From the NCBI RefSeq assembly GCF_001039355.2, contig NW_019773958.1, positions 1,148,177 to 1,212,176 on the forward strand: a DNA stretch of 64,000 nt. Direction: 5' to 3'. The first letter of the stretch is position 1; each line of letters begins with the position of its first letter. The notes under the pieces are model-generated. The model had not been told where the DNA came from and made no database searches. It worked only from the letters and a program-made list of their open reading frames with translations. Origin of the DNA: Lingula anatina (lineage: Eukaryota; Brachiopoda; Lingulata; Lingulida; Lingulidae). The translations under genes and the position numbers were made by a program. Below are positions 32,400 to 43,900 of the stretch, in pieces.

Positions 32400-34989
32400 T
32401 ATTCATTTTTTTTCGGGGGGGGGGGGTGCACTTTCTTTGGTTTTTTGGTATCTGCTCAGTAAGATTTCTAAATCATGTGCTCTTATTTTGAATTTTGCTA
32501 AATTTTATATGTTTTATTTTGGTATTGGGGCTGTTGTGTATAACTGCAAACCGCAAGTCTTCTCACCTTCCCGTTCCGCACGTTCTGTGTGTAGGCTACT
32601 ATATTAATAATTCGGCAATCGCAGTCACATACCCAAGGCTTGAAGTAACAAATGGCAATTTTCTTTTTGATCTGGTCTGCGACTGGCACAGAAAGTTTTT
32701 TTAATGATTTAATTTAATGTAGGATCACGAAAATTCATGTCCTTTCCGCGTGTCCAGCTGCCCCAATAATTGTGGTCAACAGCTACCCTGGAACCAAGTG
32801 GACAAGCACCTGAAGGACAAATGCCCATTGAGAACCGTTAAATGTCGCTACTGTCCGAAGTCTTTCATCGCTAACAGAAACAAGGTATTAAAGGAGGGCT
32901 ATGGGAGAATAGAGGCTCGGAGCACACTGTTTCTGACTCTTATTTTGGACATTATGGCATCCATGTAGAGTAGCTTAAATATTTTAGTAAGAATTTTAAT
33001 AACATTACTTTTAGGGAGTTATTATATTCATTTAGAATAGATATTTTATCATAATTTTTATTCTGTTTTTCTCTTGGCCAGAAACATAATTTGCCGAACT
33101 TCGACCTCGTGTTGTCAATTTACCCGCAGAGAAGTTATTTCAAATATATATTTTAAATATATTTTTGTAGGAGCATAATGGAACGTGTCCCAAATTCCCT
33201 ATTCGCTGCGACATGTGCGACAGTCTCACGAAAAAATTACCGAGAGATCAGGTTAGTATTTCTTGTTTTAAAGTGCGATAGAAAAACATATCCCATTTAA
33301 CACAGAAAGTTATTATAACGTTACCATAACGTAACCTTATATATATATATAAACGTTGCGGTGACGTTATAAAAACGACTGACTTACCTGGGATGCATTC
33401 AGTCCTATACTTAACCGAACTAACTGTCGCCTCTAGGAGTTACGTGTAAAACTATGATACAATTACCACAAACGGCTTTGGTTTGATTTCGTAAATTGCT
33501 AAAATAATTTCTATATTAAAGGTACATTTTAACGCTGTCATATTTCGTTCATATATTTATAGGTCCAATGGCTGTTACCGCTCATCTAATTGTCGGAAAA
33601 AACATGCTTTCAATAGCCTATTGAAAATAATCTTTTTCGTTTTCGTGTTAGATAGTGAGACACCAGCGAACCAACTGTCCCAAAGACAAGATAGTATGCC
33701 AGTATGGATGTCAGAACAAGGTATGTGCTAGTGATAAAATAGTTATAGGATACAATTTATGACTTGGCAGTTTTCGTAGTTTTTCTCTGACATTTATTGG
33801 GATTAACAAAACCAGATTTTACTGGGGGACATTTCTGGCACAAAAATAATCCCTTGTTGTTGACCCACAAAACTGACCGTTTTCCAGGTTATTTTCTATA
33901 AATGTCGACATTTCATTTTGACCCTTAAATCAAAATGAATATGTTAACATGGTACCCGATAAAGTATATGTTAGCGTGCAATGTTATTTATAGTTCTCCG
34001 TTAATCAAGCACACCAACATAATGAAGAAAACGTTCCGAAACACCTCGACTTCATGCGGGAGAGGATCAAATCTCTCCTGGAGGAAACCGAACAGAAGCA
34101 ACACGACAGATACGACAGACATATGGGCAACCTGAAGCGACGGCTCTCTTCCTTACAGCGTGATGTTGACAACTTGGAAAGCCAAACACAAGAGGTTAAT
34201 ACAAGAGTAGATTCACTGACGAGCAAAAAAAAGGACCAAGAGGCAACAGCCTCCGAATCTTTTCGAAAAGACCTTGAAGCTCTGAAACTGAGGGAAGGTG
34301 TGATGGAAAGTAAGTCTGGTACTTTTGAGGGAATCATTGCTGTTTTGAACAGAGAGATTGAGAAATGCGCCTCACTCTTGGAAGAATACGACCGACAAAT
34401 GCGTCTTGACCGGGAAGCTCTGACCAATAGTGAAAGAAAATGCAAATCCTTCGAACGCGCCCTTGCCCTAAGAGATGTCAGTATGGCGGAACAGAACCTC
34501 CGCATCCAAGCCCTAGAGACCGCCAGTTATGATGGCGTCATGGTCTGGAAGATCGCCGACTTTTCTAAGAAACGCCACGATGCCATCACTGGCCGCCTGA
34601 CCAGTTTCTACTCCCCTGCGTTCTACACCGACCCGCACGGCTACAAGATGTGCTGCCGAATTTATCTCAACGGCGACGGAATGGGGAAAGGCAGCCACAT
34701 CAGCCTCTTCTTTGTCGTCATGCGCGGATATTACGACGCTCTTCTAGCGTGGCCATTTAAGCAAAAGGTCACCCTCATGATCCTTGACCAGAGCAACCGT
34801 GAGCACGTGGTGGAAGCGTTCAGACCAGACCCTGCCAGCTCCAGCTTCAAGAAGCCGACGTCAGATATGAATATCGCAAGTGGCTGCCCGTTGTTTCTGT
34901 CGCTGGAAAGGCTGGGTGCGTCCAACACGGCCTATGTGAAAGATAACGCGATGTTTGTGAAGGTCGTGGTGGACTGCACAAATATCTAA
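29675..34989 (+). CDS. TRAF2: TRAF2-like signalling adaptor / RING E3 (first coding exon not located)
   Basis: Exons 29675-29892, 30178-30244, 30944-31048, 32723-32884, 33171-33251, 33652-33720 and 33994-34989 join in phase to 565 codons plus stop. The RING (Cys/His at about 43, 46, 58, 60, 63, 66, 79, 82 of the visible part) comes first. TRAF-type zinc fingers follow (CPNNCGQQLPWNQVDKHL, CPKFPIRCDMCD, CPKDKIVCQYGC), then a coiled coil of about 255-410. The C-terminus is a MATH/TRAF-C domain of about 415-565, with YDGVMVWKIADFSKKRH, RIYLNGDGMGKGSHISLFFV and MNIASGCPLFLSLE, closest in my reading to TRAF2. TRAFs bind TNF-receptor tails in the cytoplasm and trigger NF-kB and JNK signalling. Exon one here opens in phase 0 after CTCTTTTATAG with no in-frame ATG, so at least one exon lies upstream. 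The whole coiled coil and MATH domain sit on one 996-nt exon. Other TRAF subfamilies (TRAF1/3/5) remain possible. Confidence 0.88.
30345..30644. repeat. Foldback element in a TRAF2-like intron
   Basis: Outer ends GGCCTCATAAAC and GTTATAAGGCC are inverted. Inner 29-bp arms (about 30389-30418 and 30576-30604, TTTGTGAGTACGAATG...) match with one mismatch. A related element lies at 38888-39069. Confidence 0.7.
31684..31760. repeat. (TA)n followed by poly-T
   Basis: A long AT dinucleotide run leads into homopolymer T and then a poly-G tract before the gap. Sequence quality appears to fall here. Confidence 0.9.
31871..32340. other. 470-N assembly gap inside a TRAF2-like intron
   Basis: The flanks 31745-31870 and 32400-32525 are the same sequence: TTATTATTCATTTTTTTTCGG, a poly-G run, then a segment ending near TTTTATTTT. 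The gap is therefore probably spurious. Open frames spanning it are artefacts. Confidence 0.95.
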
Positions 34990-35861
34990 ATTGATATTGA
35001 TCCTTTAAAGCCTAAGTATTCCAAATTGGTGCATAAAGTGCAATATGCTACGTTTCGTTTTTTTCACACTCGTTGGGATTTTGTCAAAAACCATATTATT
35101 GCATCTTCAAAATATTCTTATACAATTATATTCGTACCCCTAAACAACTCGGCTCTCTATTAAGCCCCTTGATAAAAAATCCCCAAATAATTATTTTTTG
35201 TAATCGCACGTAATTTAAATTGCAATTTGTTGTCAGATGAATAACAATTTGAAACCATTTCATCAGTAAGACTGATGGTCCTTTGGGGGACTTTTCTTGC
35301 TAAACGCTAAAAGGTGGATTAAAATTTTTCAGAAGGCATTTTTTTAAAATTTTTCTTTCCTTCTCTTCTTTTCTAAAGTGATTGTCAACTTCAACGTAAA
35401 ATTCTATTTATTAATTTTACCTTTTTATTCTTTGTTTGTTTGTTTGCGCATGAAATAGGAACAGCATATTTGCAACAGCTTTACCGCTCGTTTTAATAAT
35501 GTGTCATTACCGTAATTTTTTCCTCAAAATAGTTAACTTCTGTAATGAAATTTTACAAAAACTAAAACAGCATAACATGTCCAAAAAGGTTCAGTTTCAG
35601 TCGTAATCGAAAAACATTTCACATTGATCGAGAAATCCATGTCCTGTTAAAGCAAACAAACCATCAAAGAAAAACAATATCGGCACCAGAATGGGTGGGG
35701 ATGAATCAAAGACTTCGAGATATTTATTTCTTTTTTACTCTTTCTTTTCTTTACCTTTTATATTCAAGCTAAAAATCCTTTTCAAATTTAATTTTCTTTC
35801 TTTCTTTCTTCTTTATCATTAATTTGGTGAATAATCCCTATCCTTAATAGCTTTGTTTTAG
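34990..35861. other. 3' flank of the TRAF2-like gene
   Basis: AT-rich sequence with no clear exon. The 3' UTR probably lies here, but there is no decisive AATAAA close to the stop codon. Confidence 0.5.
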
Positions 35862-36108
35862 ACTGGGTTTCCATACCTAGATCGATCTAACAGGATCGAT
35901 CCATCTCCAAGGGGTTTCAGCTTTAGCGGTTAAGATGCCTGGCACGCCTACTGAAGCTGGTAAACGATAATTAATTAGCCCCTAGCAGCTTCAATAGGCG
36001 TGACAGACATCTACGCCGCTTAAGTTAACTGCAATTTAGCGAGAATCCTCTTGGAGATAGAGCGATCCATAGTTAGTATGATAGGGTCTGGGAATGGTCC
36101 CTTAGTCG
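35862..36108. repeat. Palindromic MITE-like repeat, 'GATCGATCTA' family
   Basis: Ends GACTGGGTTTCCATACCTAG and GATAGGGTCTGGGAATGGTCC, with inverted internal blocks GATCGATCCATCTCCAAG / TTGGAGATAGAGCGATCC and CCTACTGAAGCTG / CAGCTTCAATAGG. Related copies lie at 54503-54748, 57366-57600 and 62330-62590. Confidence 0.75.
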
Positions 36109-36854
36109 GGGATTTTACTACAACCAAATTATATATTTTATGATACCATTACCGGGGTAGGGTAAATAAAAACTTTTGGGGGAAATCTCTGGAGGGAAGG
36201 GTGTTTTTAGAGTCCAAATGGGTCAAAAAGGCCATTCTGGTGGGAAATTTGAACTATGAGTATTTTTTAGGTCGGTAATTCCACCATTTTCGAAAACGGA
36301 TGCTCAGCATGTATGCTACGCGTAGTTACAATGTATGGATATACTATATCGAATGGGGTTGGGCAAATCTCAATTTTTTTCATAAATAGCTGTTTTCTGG
36401 CAGAAATTAATGCTTTTAAGACACACTGTTAAAACACATGTGACAACTCTTTTTTACCCACAACAACCATATATAGGTTGGTAAAATGGCAATTTTCGAA
36501 ATGGCAGACAAAATCCCAAAATAACTTTTTTGTCAGTGATAATTAAAGGACCCATAATTTGTATTTCGCTTTTCTTATGTTTTGAGGGTTGTAAATTATA
36601 TTTTGTTTTATTAAAATAGATTATCCGGAGACTGTGACATAATGGAACTTGACCTATTTTCCTTTTTGGCAGAATTAATGGTTTAAGCTTTCATAAAGAC
36701 AATTTTAAAGTTACCTGCACAGCACTTGAATGTTTTGTGTTATATTTTGGTGTAATGTACAGTGCACTATGCTATAAGCTTGCAGCTTAAAGTTGACAAC
36801 AGTGTCAGAAGAACAGCGCTGAAACAAGGCACTTCCACAGGTAACGATAAAACA

Positions 36855-36856
<2 letters not shown>
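36109..36856. other. Intergenic, no feature seen
   Basis: No exon-like, RNA-gene or inverted-repeat structure that I can support. Confidence 0.5.

Positions 36857-36904
<48 letters not shown>
36857..36904. repeat. (AT)n microsatellite
   Basis: A perfect AT dinucleotide run of about 48 bp in intergenic sequence. Confidence 0.97.
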
Positions 36905-36905
<1 letters not shown>

Positions 36906-37308
36906 CTTGATAATTTTAAAAGTAAATGCTTTGATCATCTGTTGGATGGTACTTTTGTAAATTTTTAATTGCTATTATTTCAAATAAAAAACATTTAGTT
37001 ACATATATGGCTACCTATACAAAACAATTTCATATTTCAGTTGTTGCAACAAATATTGGTAATTATACAAATAAATGCCACAAGGACATAACTTATCCTG
37101 GAAAACAAGGTAATGTGAATGAAAGAGGCGAAATTAAACATGTAATAGCTGTTTTTTGCATATTTTGTTAAGGTCTTACTTCATTTAAACTCTTTGTGTG
37201 GATGAGAAAGTTTTCATATGCATTTTGTAATCCAAAAAAGAAACTTAATGATACACTTTTGCTTATATATGTGTGTGTGTGTGTGTGAACATACGTATGT
37301 ATTGGGTC

Positions 37309-37521
37309 TTAAGCATATGTATCTGTTGAGATGCCTTCCTCCTTTTGAGAATTGGCTATAGTGAGTGAATTTGCTTGTGGCACATCTGAGTACATACTTG
37401 GAGTTGGATTGACATGTTTGCCTTGTATTTTTATAAAGCCAATTGGCAATAATTTATCATTTTCTTCATATTTCAGTCTCGCCTCTGCAGCATAAATTGA
37501 TTGATTTAGGAGGTTAACCAT
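37309..37521 (-). CDS. Possible orphan terminal exon or small ORF, unknown
   Basis: A 71-codon frame begins MVNLLNQSIYAAEARL and ends EGISTDTYA. Its start lies shortly after a candidate acceptor (TATGCTGCAG near 37487), so it could instead be the last exon of a minus-strand gene. The composition (YEENDKLLPIGF, PSMYSDVPQANS) is more protein-like than neighbouring frames and resembles a cytoplasmic tail. No partner exons were found, and it may be a gene relic. Confidence 0.25.
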   Translation of the reverse strand: MVNLLNQSIYAAEARLKYEENDKLLPIGFIKIQGKHVNPTPSMYSDVPQANSLTIANSQKEEGISTDTYA

Positions 37522-37742
37522 GGCGAGATGGTTCCTAAATCAGACTGGACAACACGATTTATAGCTTATATTGGCCCTTTGAACTTGTTTTAACATTAAA
37601 GTGTGAATGGATCAAAATGTAATTTGTATGCATTATTAACCATCATAATAAAGCTTTGTGATTTCATATGTAAATGGCACTGTAGGCCCGTGGTTTTGGT
37701 CCACGTGTTTTCAGTTCTAGATAATAAAATATCTCTAAGACC

Positions 37743-37933
37743 GCATTTACATTGAGTTGAGCCATGGATCTACAAAGTCACGAAATAAATATGGCGGACG
37801 TACATGAAAGGAAAACCACCTTATCTTTTAATAGTCTCCCCGCCTCTCACATGCCTCCCCATGTGTCGTCCCAATGGAGCCGAGATTTAATGACTGTACC
37901 CCCGCAGATCCATGGCTCAACTCGATGTGAATG
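37743..37933. repeat. Short inverted-repeat element
   Basis: Inverted arms of about 28 bp with two mismatches contain GAGTTGAGCCATGGATCT (left) and its complement (right). They enclose about 135 bp that includes the start of a plus-strand open frame (37764-38000) and ATATGGCGGAC. I read this as a MITE rather than a gene. Confidence 0.6.
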
Positions 37934-38000
37934 CAGTCTAAGCAACAATACCAACTTTCTGTCCAACTGCATAACTGAGAATGATAGGTGTTTTAACTAG

Positions 38001-38887
38001 TTTACCAAAAGAGAATTTTTAAAGATTCCAAATAAAATGTTTTTTATATGTAATGAAATAGTTACTTAAAATCAAAACTGAGGTGCATTTTACCAAGAAT
38101 TGGGTACTCTGCATGCAAAATTTATAAGGTACATTTTACACTTTCAAAGAGGTCTGAGGGATGGCACAAAAAGTACATGTGAATGGTGAAAATGAAAAAA
38201 AAAAACTCCGTAATTTTTTTTGAACTGAAAATCCATGGACTCACAACATATGGGCATTGCAACTTATGCCATTCTGCTTGCTTCTAAGGAAAAACAATAT
38301 CTGTATTACATGTAACCTCATTGGATATACAAATTAAAACGAGTAAAGCAAGCAGATTCAATTACATATAAAGTGCTTGTTCAAGACATGTGCTTTCTCT
38401 GTGCATTACAGTAATGGTCACAACACTTCAAATGACGCTGTGCAAGTCAAATATTGACAAACAAAATATGAATAACAAAAAGCTAACACTTTACTTTTTC
38501 TCATCAATGGATTTTACAGTGACAAATCCCTGTCCATACACATGGCCTTTACTTTTTGCCAAATACCCTTCAAGACTTCGTCCAGTTTTGAAACAACTTA
38601 AAGGGCCTTTGATAAAGAGTGCATTAAGTTAAAGTTTTCTTTTTCAATTTTATGGGTCCCGTTTCTGATACATTATGGATAACCGTGTTCATTTGATAAA
38701 ATTGTTATCCTGAGCTATATTGAACTGTTTGCCTGTGGGTAAAGTGATGTTTCCTGAACACTAGATAACAGTTTGTGTCTGATATTCCTTTTCAGTGGTA
38801 AAAGATGGGCCACATACCCTCAGGATTACTGTCCGAAAGATAACAAATTTATCGAATAGACACTGTTATTCATAGGATAGCACTATC
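38001..38887. other. Intergenic, no feature seen
   Basis: Short open frames only, with no splice-consistent exon. Confidence 0.5.
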
Positions 38888-39069
38888 AGGTCTTATAAAC
38901 GAATTTGCCATTTCCGTAAGCAGATTAATGGTTTGTGGTTTGTAGCATTGTGCCCATGGCCATTATTGTAAAGTGCGTGCCATAAAATTGTGGTTGGATT
39001 CCTTAATTTGGGCGTGCTCAAAAATCTGAGGCTGGAGTTTGCCAATGGCAATTACTGTTTATAAGGCCT
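38888..39069. repeat. Foldback element related to 30345-30644
   Basis: Ends AGGTCTTATAAAC and GTTTATAAGGCCT are inverted. Inner motifs TTTGCCATT and AATGGCAA also pair. This is the same terminal family as the element in the TRAF2-like intron. Confidence 0.6.
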
Positions 39070-40371
39070 GCCTAGCCAGTGTTGAAGAAACGGGATTCAG
39101 CAGAAGAATTTGATATGTTCTAGTTAAAACTAATTTGGACAACATTAGTAATGAATAGATAAAAATTAGTTAGGCAGGTTTGGTGGCATTTCCATCCCTT
39201 TTCTCGTGGGCAAAAGGGTGTGTCGTAGGCACAAAGTGCGCTTAGGTGAGAGGGCTCCAATTTGAACTACATGTAGGTCCAACTTACATCATGAGAATGC
39301 CAGATTTAGAAAAAACTTAAGAATTTATTTATTTCATTTTTTATTATTATTAGGTATAAAGGTATAAAGCAGGCCAAAATAACACCTTTAACATTATATT
39401 TGACATCATAAGTGATTAAACAACCTCAGGCCCAGCAGTAGTCAACTATACTTTTTTGACGATGTTATCTACTGCCACTCTCTGATTACTAGTGACAACA
39501 ACCAAGCAATGATAAATAACATCATTTAGAAACTGTTTTACTCTTATCTCTATGAACTAAGTGAGGGATTTTAAAAGGTAATTAATATTCATTGGTTCTT
39601 GTAACACATATATATTTTTCTGGGAAAACTTAAGTCAGTATCTTGCTTTGTTATAAAGTACAAAGATACTTGGGTATATGTGGTAGAATTATCAATCATA
39701 TTCTTTCTTTGTATTATTTGATCATTGACTATTCTTAAGGTGGTGGTTTTATTATTATCAAAATGTAATTCTTTTATAATTAAGAAAATTATACTTGCAT
39801 AAATTTTTCTGATGGAAGTTAATTTGGGTGCCACAGTAGCATTGTCATCATGTTGAAAAATTTAATTTTTTCAATTTCTACACAAACTTTTGAGTGTTGA
39901 CAAGAACATTGTCATCAAAGCACACTTTGGGAAGTCTAAGAAGAAATTGAAAAGTTTAAAGTTGTTCAACATTAGTTATTCTAATGGTATGGAAGGGATG
40001 CACATCTGAAATGTCTGTAATAATCCTCAATATTGTACTGGCCTTGCTATTATTAGATGTGGTTAATAAAATTCTCAATAGATGTGGTAAATAAAATGCT
40101 TGCTAGAAGATTTTTACATTGTCAGTTCATTCAAGCTTGGAAGTGCAGGGGCATGATAACTTGACTTCCTTAAAAAGAAGAATGTAAAATGTAAGGAACT
40201 TTCAAGGTAAATGACATTCTGAATTCTGAAGTTGTACCATTCTGTGCATGTAACTACTGAGTTTTGTTAACATGGGAGCAATCCCGTCAACTAGCAATTG
40301 TGATACATTTATTCATTCAGCTTCTGTATACTTTTTAACAATTTCAATTTAAAAACTTAGCACCAAAAATA
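39070..40371. other. Intergenic, no feature seen
   Basis: AT-rich DNA. An 81-codon minus-strand frame at 39589-39834 has no family signature. Confidence 0.45.
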
Positions 40372-40430
40372 AATAAATAAATAAATAAAATAAAATAAAA
40401 TAAATAAATAAATAAAATAATAATAAAAAT
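40372..40430. repeat. (AAAT)n-like A-rich repeat
   Basis: AAATAAATAAATAAAATAAAA tetramer and pentamer repeats of about 58 bp in intergenic sequence. Confidence 0.9.
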
Positions 40431-40977
40431 CAAGCCAGCAGTGTCCAAAAATAAGTTATACTGAACAAAATAACACTTATTATGAAACTGGCCCCACACT
40501 CCAGACTACCATAGTAAACAGCAGAAAAATGACTGAAAATAACATTGTAGACTACCAAAATAAATAGCAAAAATGATTGAAAATAATAATGTAGTACTGG
40601 ATTAATCACAAGTATGAGAACAGTTGCCAACATTATGAATTCATGCATGTTTTTTATCTATTCTTTATTTTCAGGCTGGAAAATAATGTAATTAACAGAA
40701 GCTGTACACAATTTGAAACTTCAATATCAACAAGATCACAATTAGTGAAGAATCCGGCAGATTTCATCATTGTCATCTACATCACCATACTGCTAACTAC
40801 TTCCAGGACCAGAGGCAGATTTTTTTTTTTCACTAGATTTTCACAGATTTTTTTCTGGCTAATTCTGTGCAAAATTCTGTTCAGTGTCCAGTGAGAATTT
40901 TCACTCAGAATTTCAGAAATGATGGCAAGTTATGAACTGTCAATTCAGATTAATTTAACCCCATTATAAGACCTTCC

Positions 40978-43900
40978 TCAGCTCTCTAACAGCGGGTTAG
41001 AAAACATCATATCCAGTACATCACTTGGTTTCAACAGCTTTGTACTGCCAACAATAACCTACAAGAAAATAAACTGTAGAAATGTTTTGTGTACACCATA
41101 CAGTAAAACTGTTTTCAGGTTGTCGCAAAAAGAATCACATTTGCTGCAAATTTGTAGTAAGATTAAAAGTTTGGGGGAAGTTTGCAAGAAAGTCTTCAGG
41201 CCTCATTTGCAGTGTAAATATTGTTCTTGCAGATTTGCAGCAAATTTTCTGCAAACTTAAAATTAAAACCAAGAGATGACATTTCTTCTCTTCTTTTCAT
41301 GAAACCTACCAAAAGTGATTGCTAAATGAAGGTCATCATATTACAAAATCATTGGTATTCTGACACTTACCTGAGTTCCAGTCTTATACGAGGTCACAGT
41401 GTCCTTGATTAATTTCACCTCTGATGCAGTGACGCCCCCTATAATGAACAAGATCAGCAGGGGGCTGTCACTGGGACGGGGTTTGCTCACATTCATAAAC
41501 AGGCTGAAACAATAGGAAATGCCACTTAATACATAGCAGAACTGAGTACTGAAAGCTAAAATATATTGTTGGTTTTTATACTGATGGAATATCAAACAAA
41601 AATTAGATAAAAGGATAAAAATTGAATTATTTGTAAAACATAAAATAATTCCTTAATAGTATCAAGGATTTTCAATACAACTATTCGTAGCATAAAATAA
41701 TCCCTTCATAGTATCAATAAGTTTCAATACATTTTGTATTCGTGTATTGAAAAATAAGTAAAAGACAAAGATAGATGGACAGACAGTCACTGACAGACAA
41801 CCAAACAGAGAGACAGACAGTGAGTCATATACACTGAGACTCGACCATACCCAAACCCAGACTTGAGCAGATCCTTGAGTCCACTAGACTTGTGTTCTAT
41901 GTCCAGCAGGTCAGTCTTGGCTGGGTTAAAGATCTCCTGGAGCACCTGTTTTAACACTGGGACATGGGAGGCTTGGGATGTCAGACTACCTGGGTTGTAC
42001 ACAGTCCTGGAATACATAGGCCAGATACATGCATATATTTATATTCTAATGAATGAAGTATAATTGCTAGGTTGAACATATTTATGTTCAATATAAAGCA
42101 TTACTGTTGGCTAATAACTCATGACAAACACTTTAATTTGATTTTTGGTACAAGCAAATATGTATAAATCAAATTGCCCAAAGTGCATGTCTTATTTTCT
42201 ATCAGAAAGCCTACCAAAAGTTAAGTGATTGATTTCCAACTTACCTGAATTGTTTTAAGTCATCTCTACATGCTCCCAGACTCCTCAGTTTCTCAAACAC
42301 CTGTTCTATGGCTTTAGTGACACCATTAGCTGTGACAGGGTCACCAACTGAAATATCACATGGTATCTATCAGCATGCGTGCCTTAGCTTACTACTATGA
42401 TATGAATAACTACAATAACAATGTGATAAATGTTGATATTAATATGAACACATATATTGGGAGTTCAGAATATTATATCAAGCAAAACTAGAAAAATATT
42501 AGATTCATGGCTTGGGTGAATATACTAGAACCTACTAGACTAGTACAGTTTTAATTTTAGTCTTTTAGATTCAAAAATACATGTAGTCCTCTTACCAAAT
42601 TCAGTTAATGCTGGGGGAATGTCTTCTTCTTTGCTTGACAGAATGGCTTCTGCCAGAAGACTCTGAAATATATGGCATATGGCATCAGCTGCCTGACTGG
42701 CAATTAATTCACAAACAAGAATTAATTTTATGACATAAAATTCTAAAATTAAACCTTATGGCAATACTAAATTCCAATGCACATGATATCTGATTCATTG
42801 GCCATTAGTTTTCCAAGCCCCCTCTGAAAACCTTGAGATAGCATGTATTGTGTGTGGTCAGGTGTGTTTTGTGGGTGTTCCTAGCATCAACACATAGCAA
42901 ACTGTACAGTACCATCATCTTCCTTTCCTCATCTTCTGATTCTGCTGCATCCTCTCCAACCAGAGAATACACATATACCAGCAGCAGTAGAATATCTTCT
43001 ATTGTATACAACCTGCAACCAAGAAATATATACATATACATTTCATCACATCTAAAATGAACCACATACATTAAATGCACTGCACAGTATGTTTATGCAT
43101 ACAATTCTTAGCTGATGTAAATGTCCCATTTATCATCTAACTGAAACTTGCCAGCCCACTGTGGAGACTTCTACTTGTCTCCTCATGTCTGAGCTCTTGT
43201 ATACTGGCGACACCTACCTCTGATCAGTCTCCTTCTTCATCTCCCTCTCCCACACCTGTATCACCTGGCTCAGGCCCGACACACACTCCTCGTCACCGAG
43301 ACTCTGTAGTAACATCTTCTCCAGTCCCAGCAAACCCTCCATATTGGAACCGCTCTCTTTTTGCATGGCCTGGATAGTTGCCATAGCAACCTGAAGTAAC
43401 CCACTGTGCTTCTGTATTGCCTCTGGGTGCCCCCTGAGAGAGATAGAAATGCATGTATTTAATGTTTTTTTATGACAGACCAGTACGAACAGATATTTAT
43501 AGTACATCATATTCTGAGAGCATTCATTTTAGATGTTACAGTAGTTAACAGTACATTCTAGCTGAAGTTTCAATGTTTTTTTTAACATTATTTTCTTTTT
43601 GTTATGTATCTGAGGAGCTGTGACATAAAATACTTGTTATTATTTTGCATCTACTTTAAAAAAAGGTTAATATTTCTAAATCCTCACTATATATACAGTA
43701 GCAGTTTTGACTAACTTGAACAGTTTAACATGGCTGTGTAGTTGTTCTACAGTGACTCTACCAGGGCGTCCTGAGAGACTGAGAGGAAGATGTTCACTGG
43801 ACGCTGCCTCCACCAGTTGTCTGTTTACCTCCATCAAGGCTTCCTGGAGACAACATACTCTTTTTGATTACCTAAATCCTCACTGTATAAATTTTCATTT

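Noticed and set aside
31663-32607. Open frames of 180-314 codons on both strands across the N run
   Set aside because: They are created by the N gap and poly-T or poly-A flanks and contain no real codon information.
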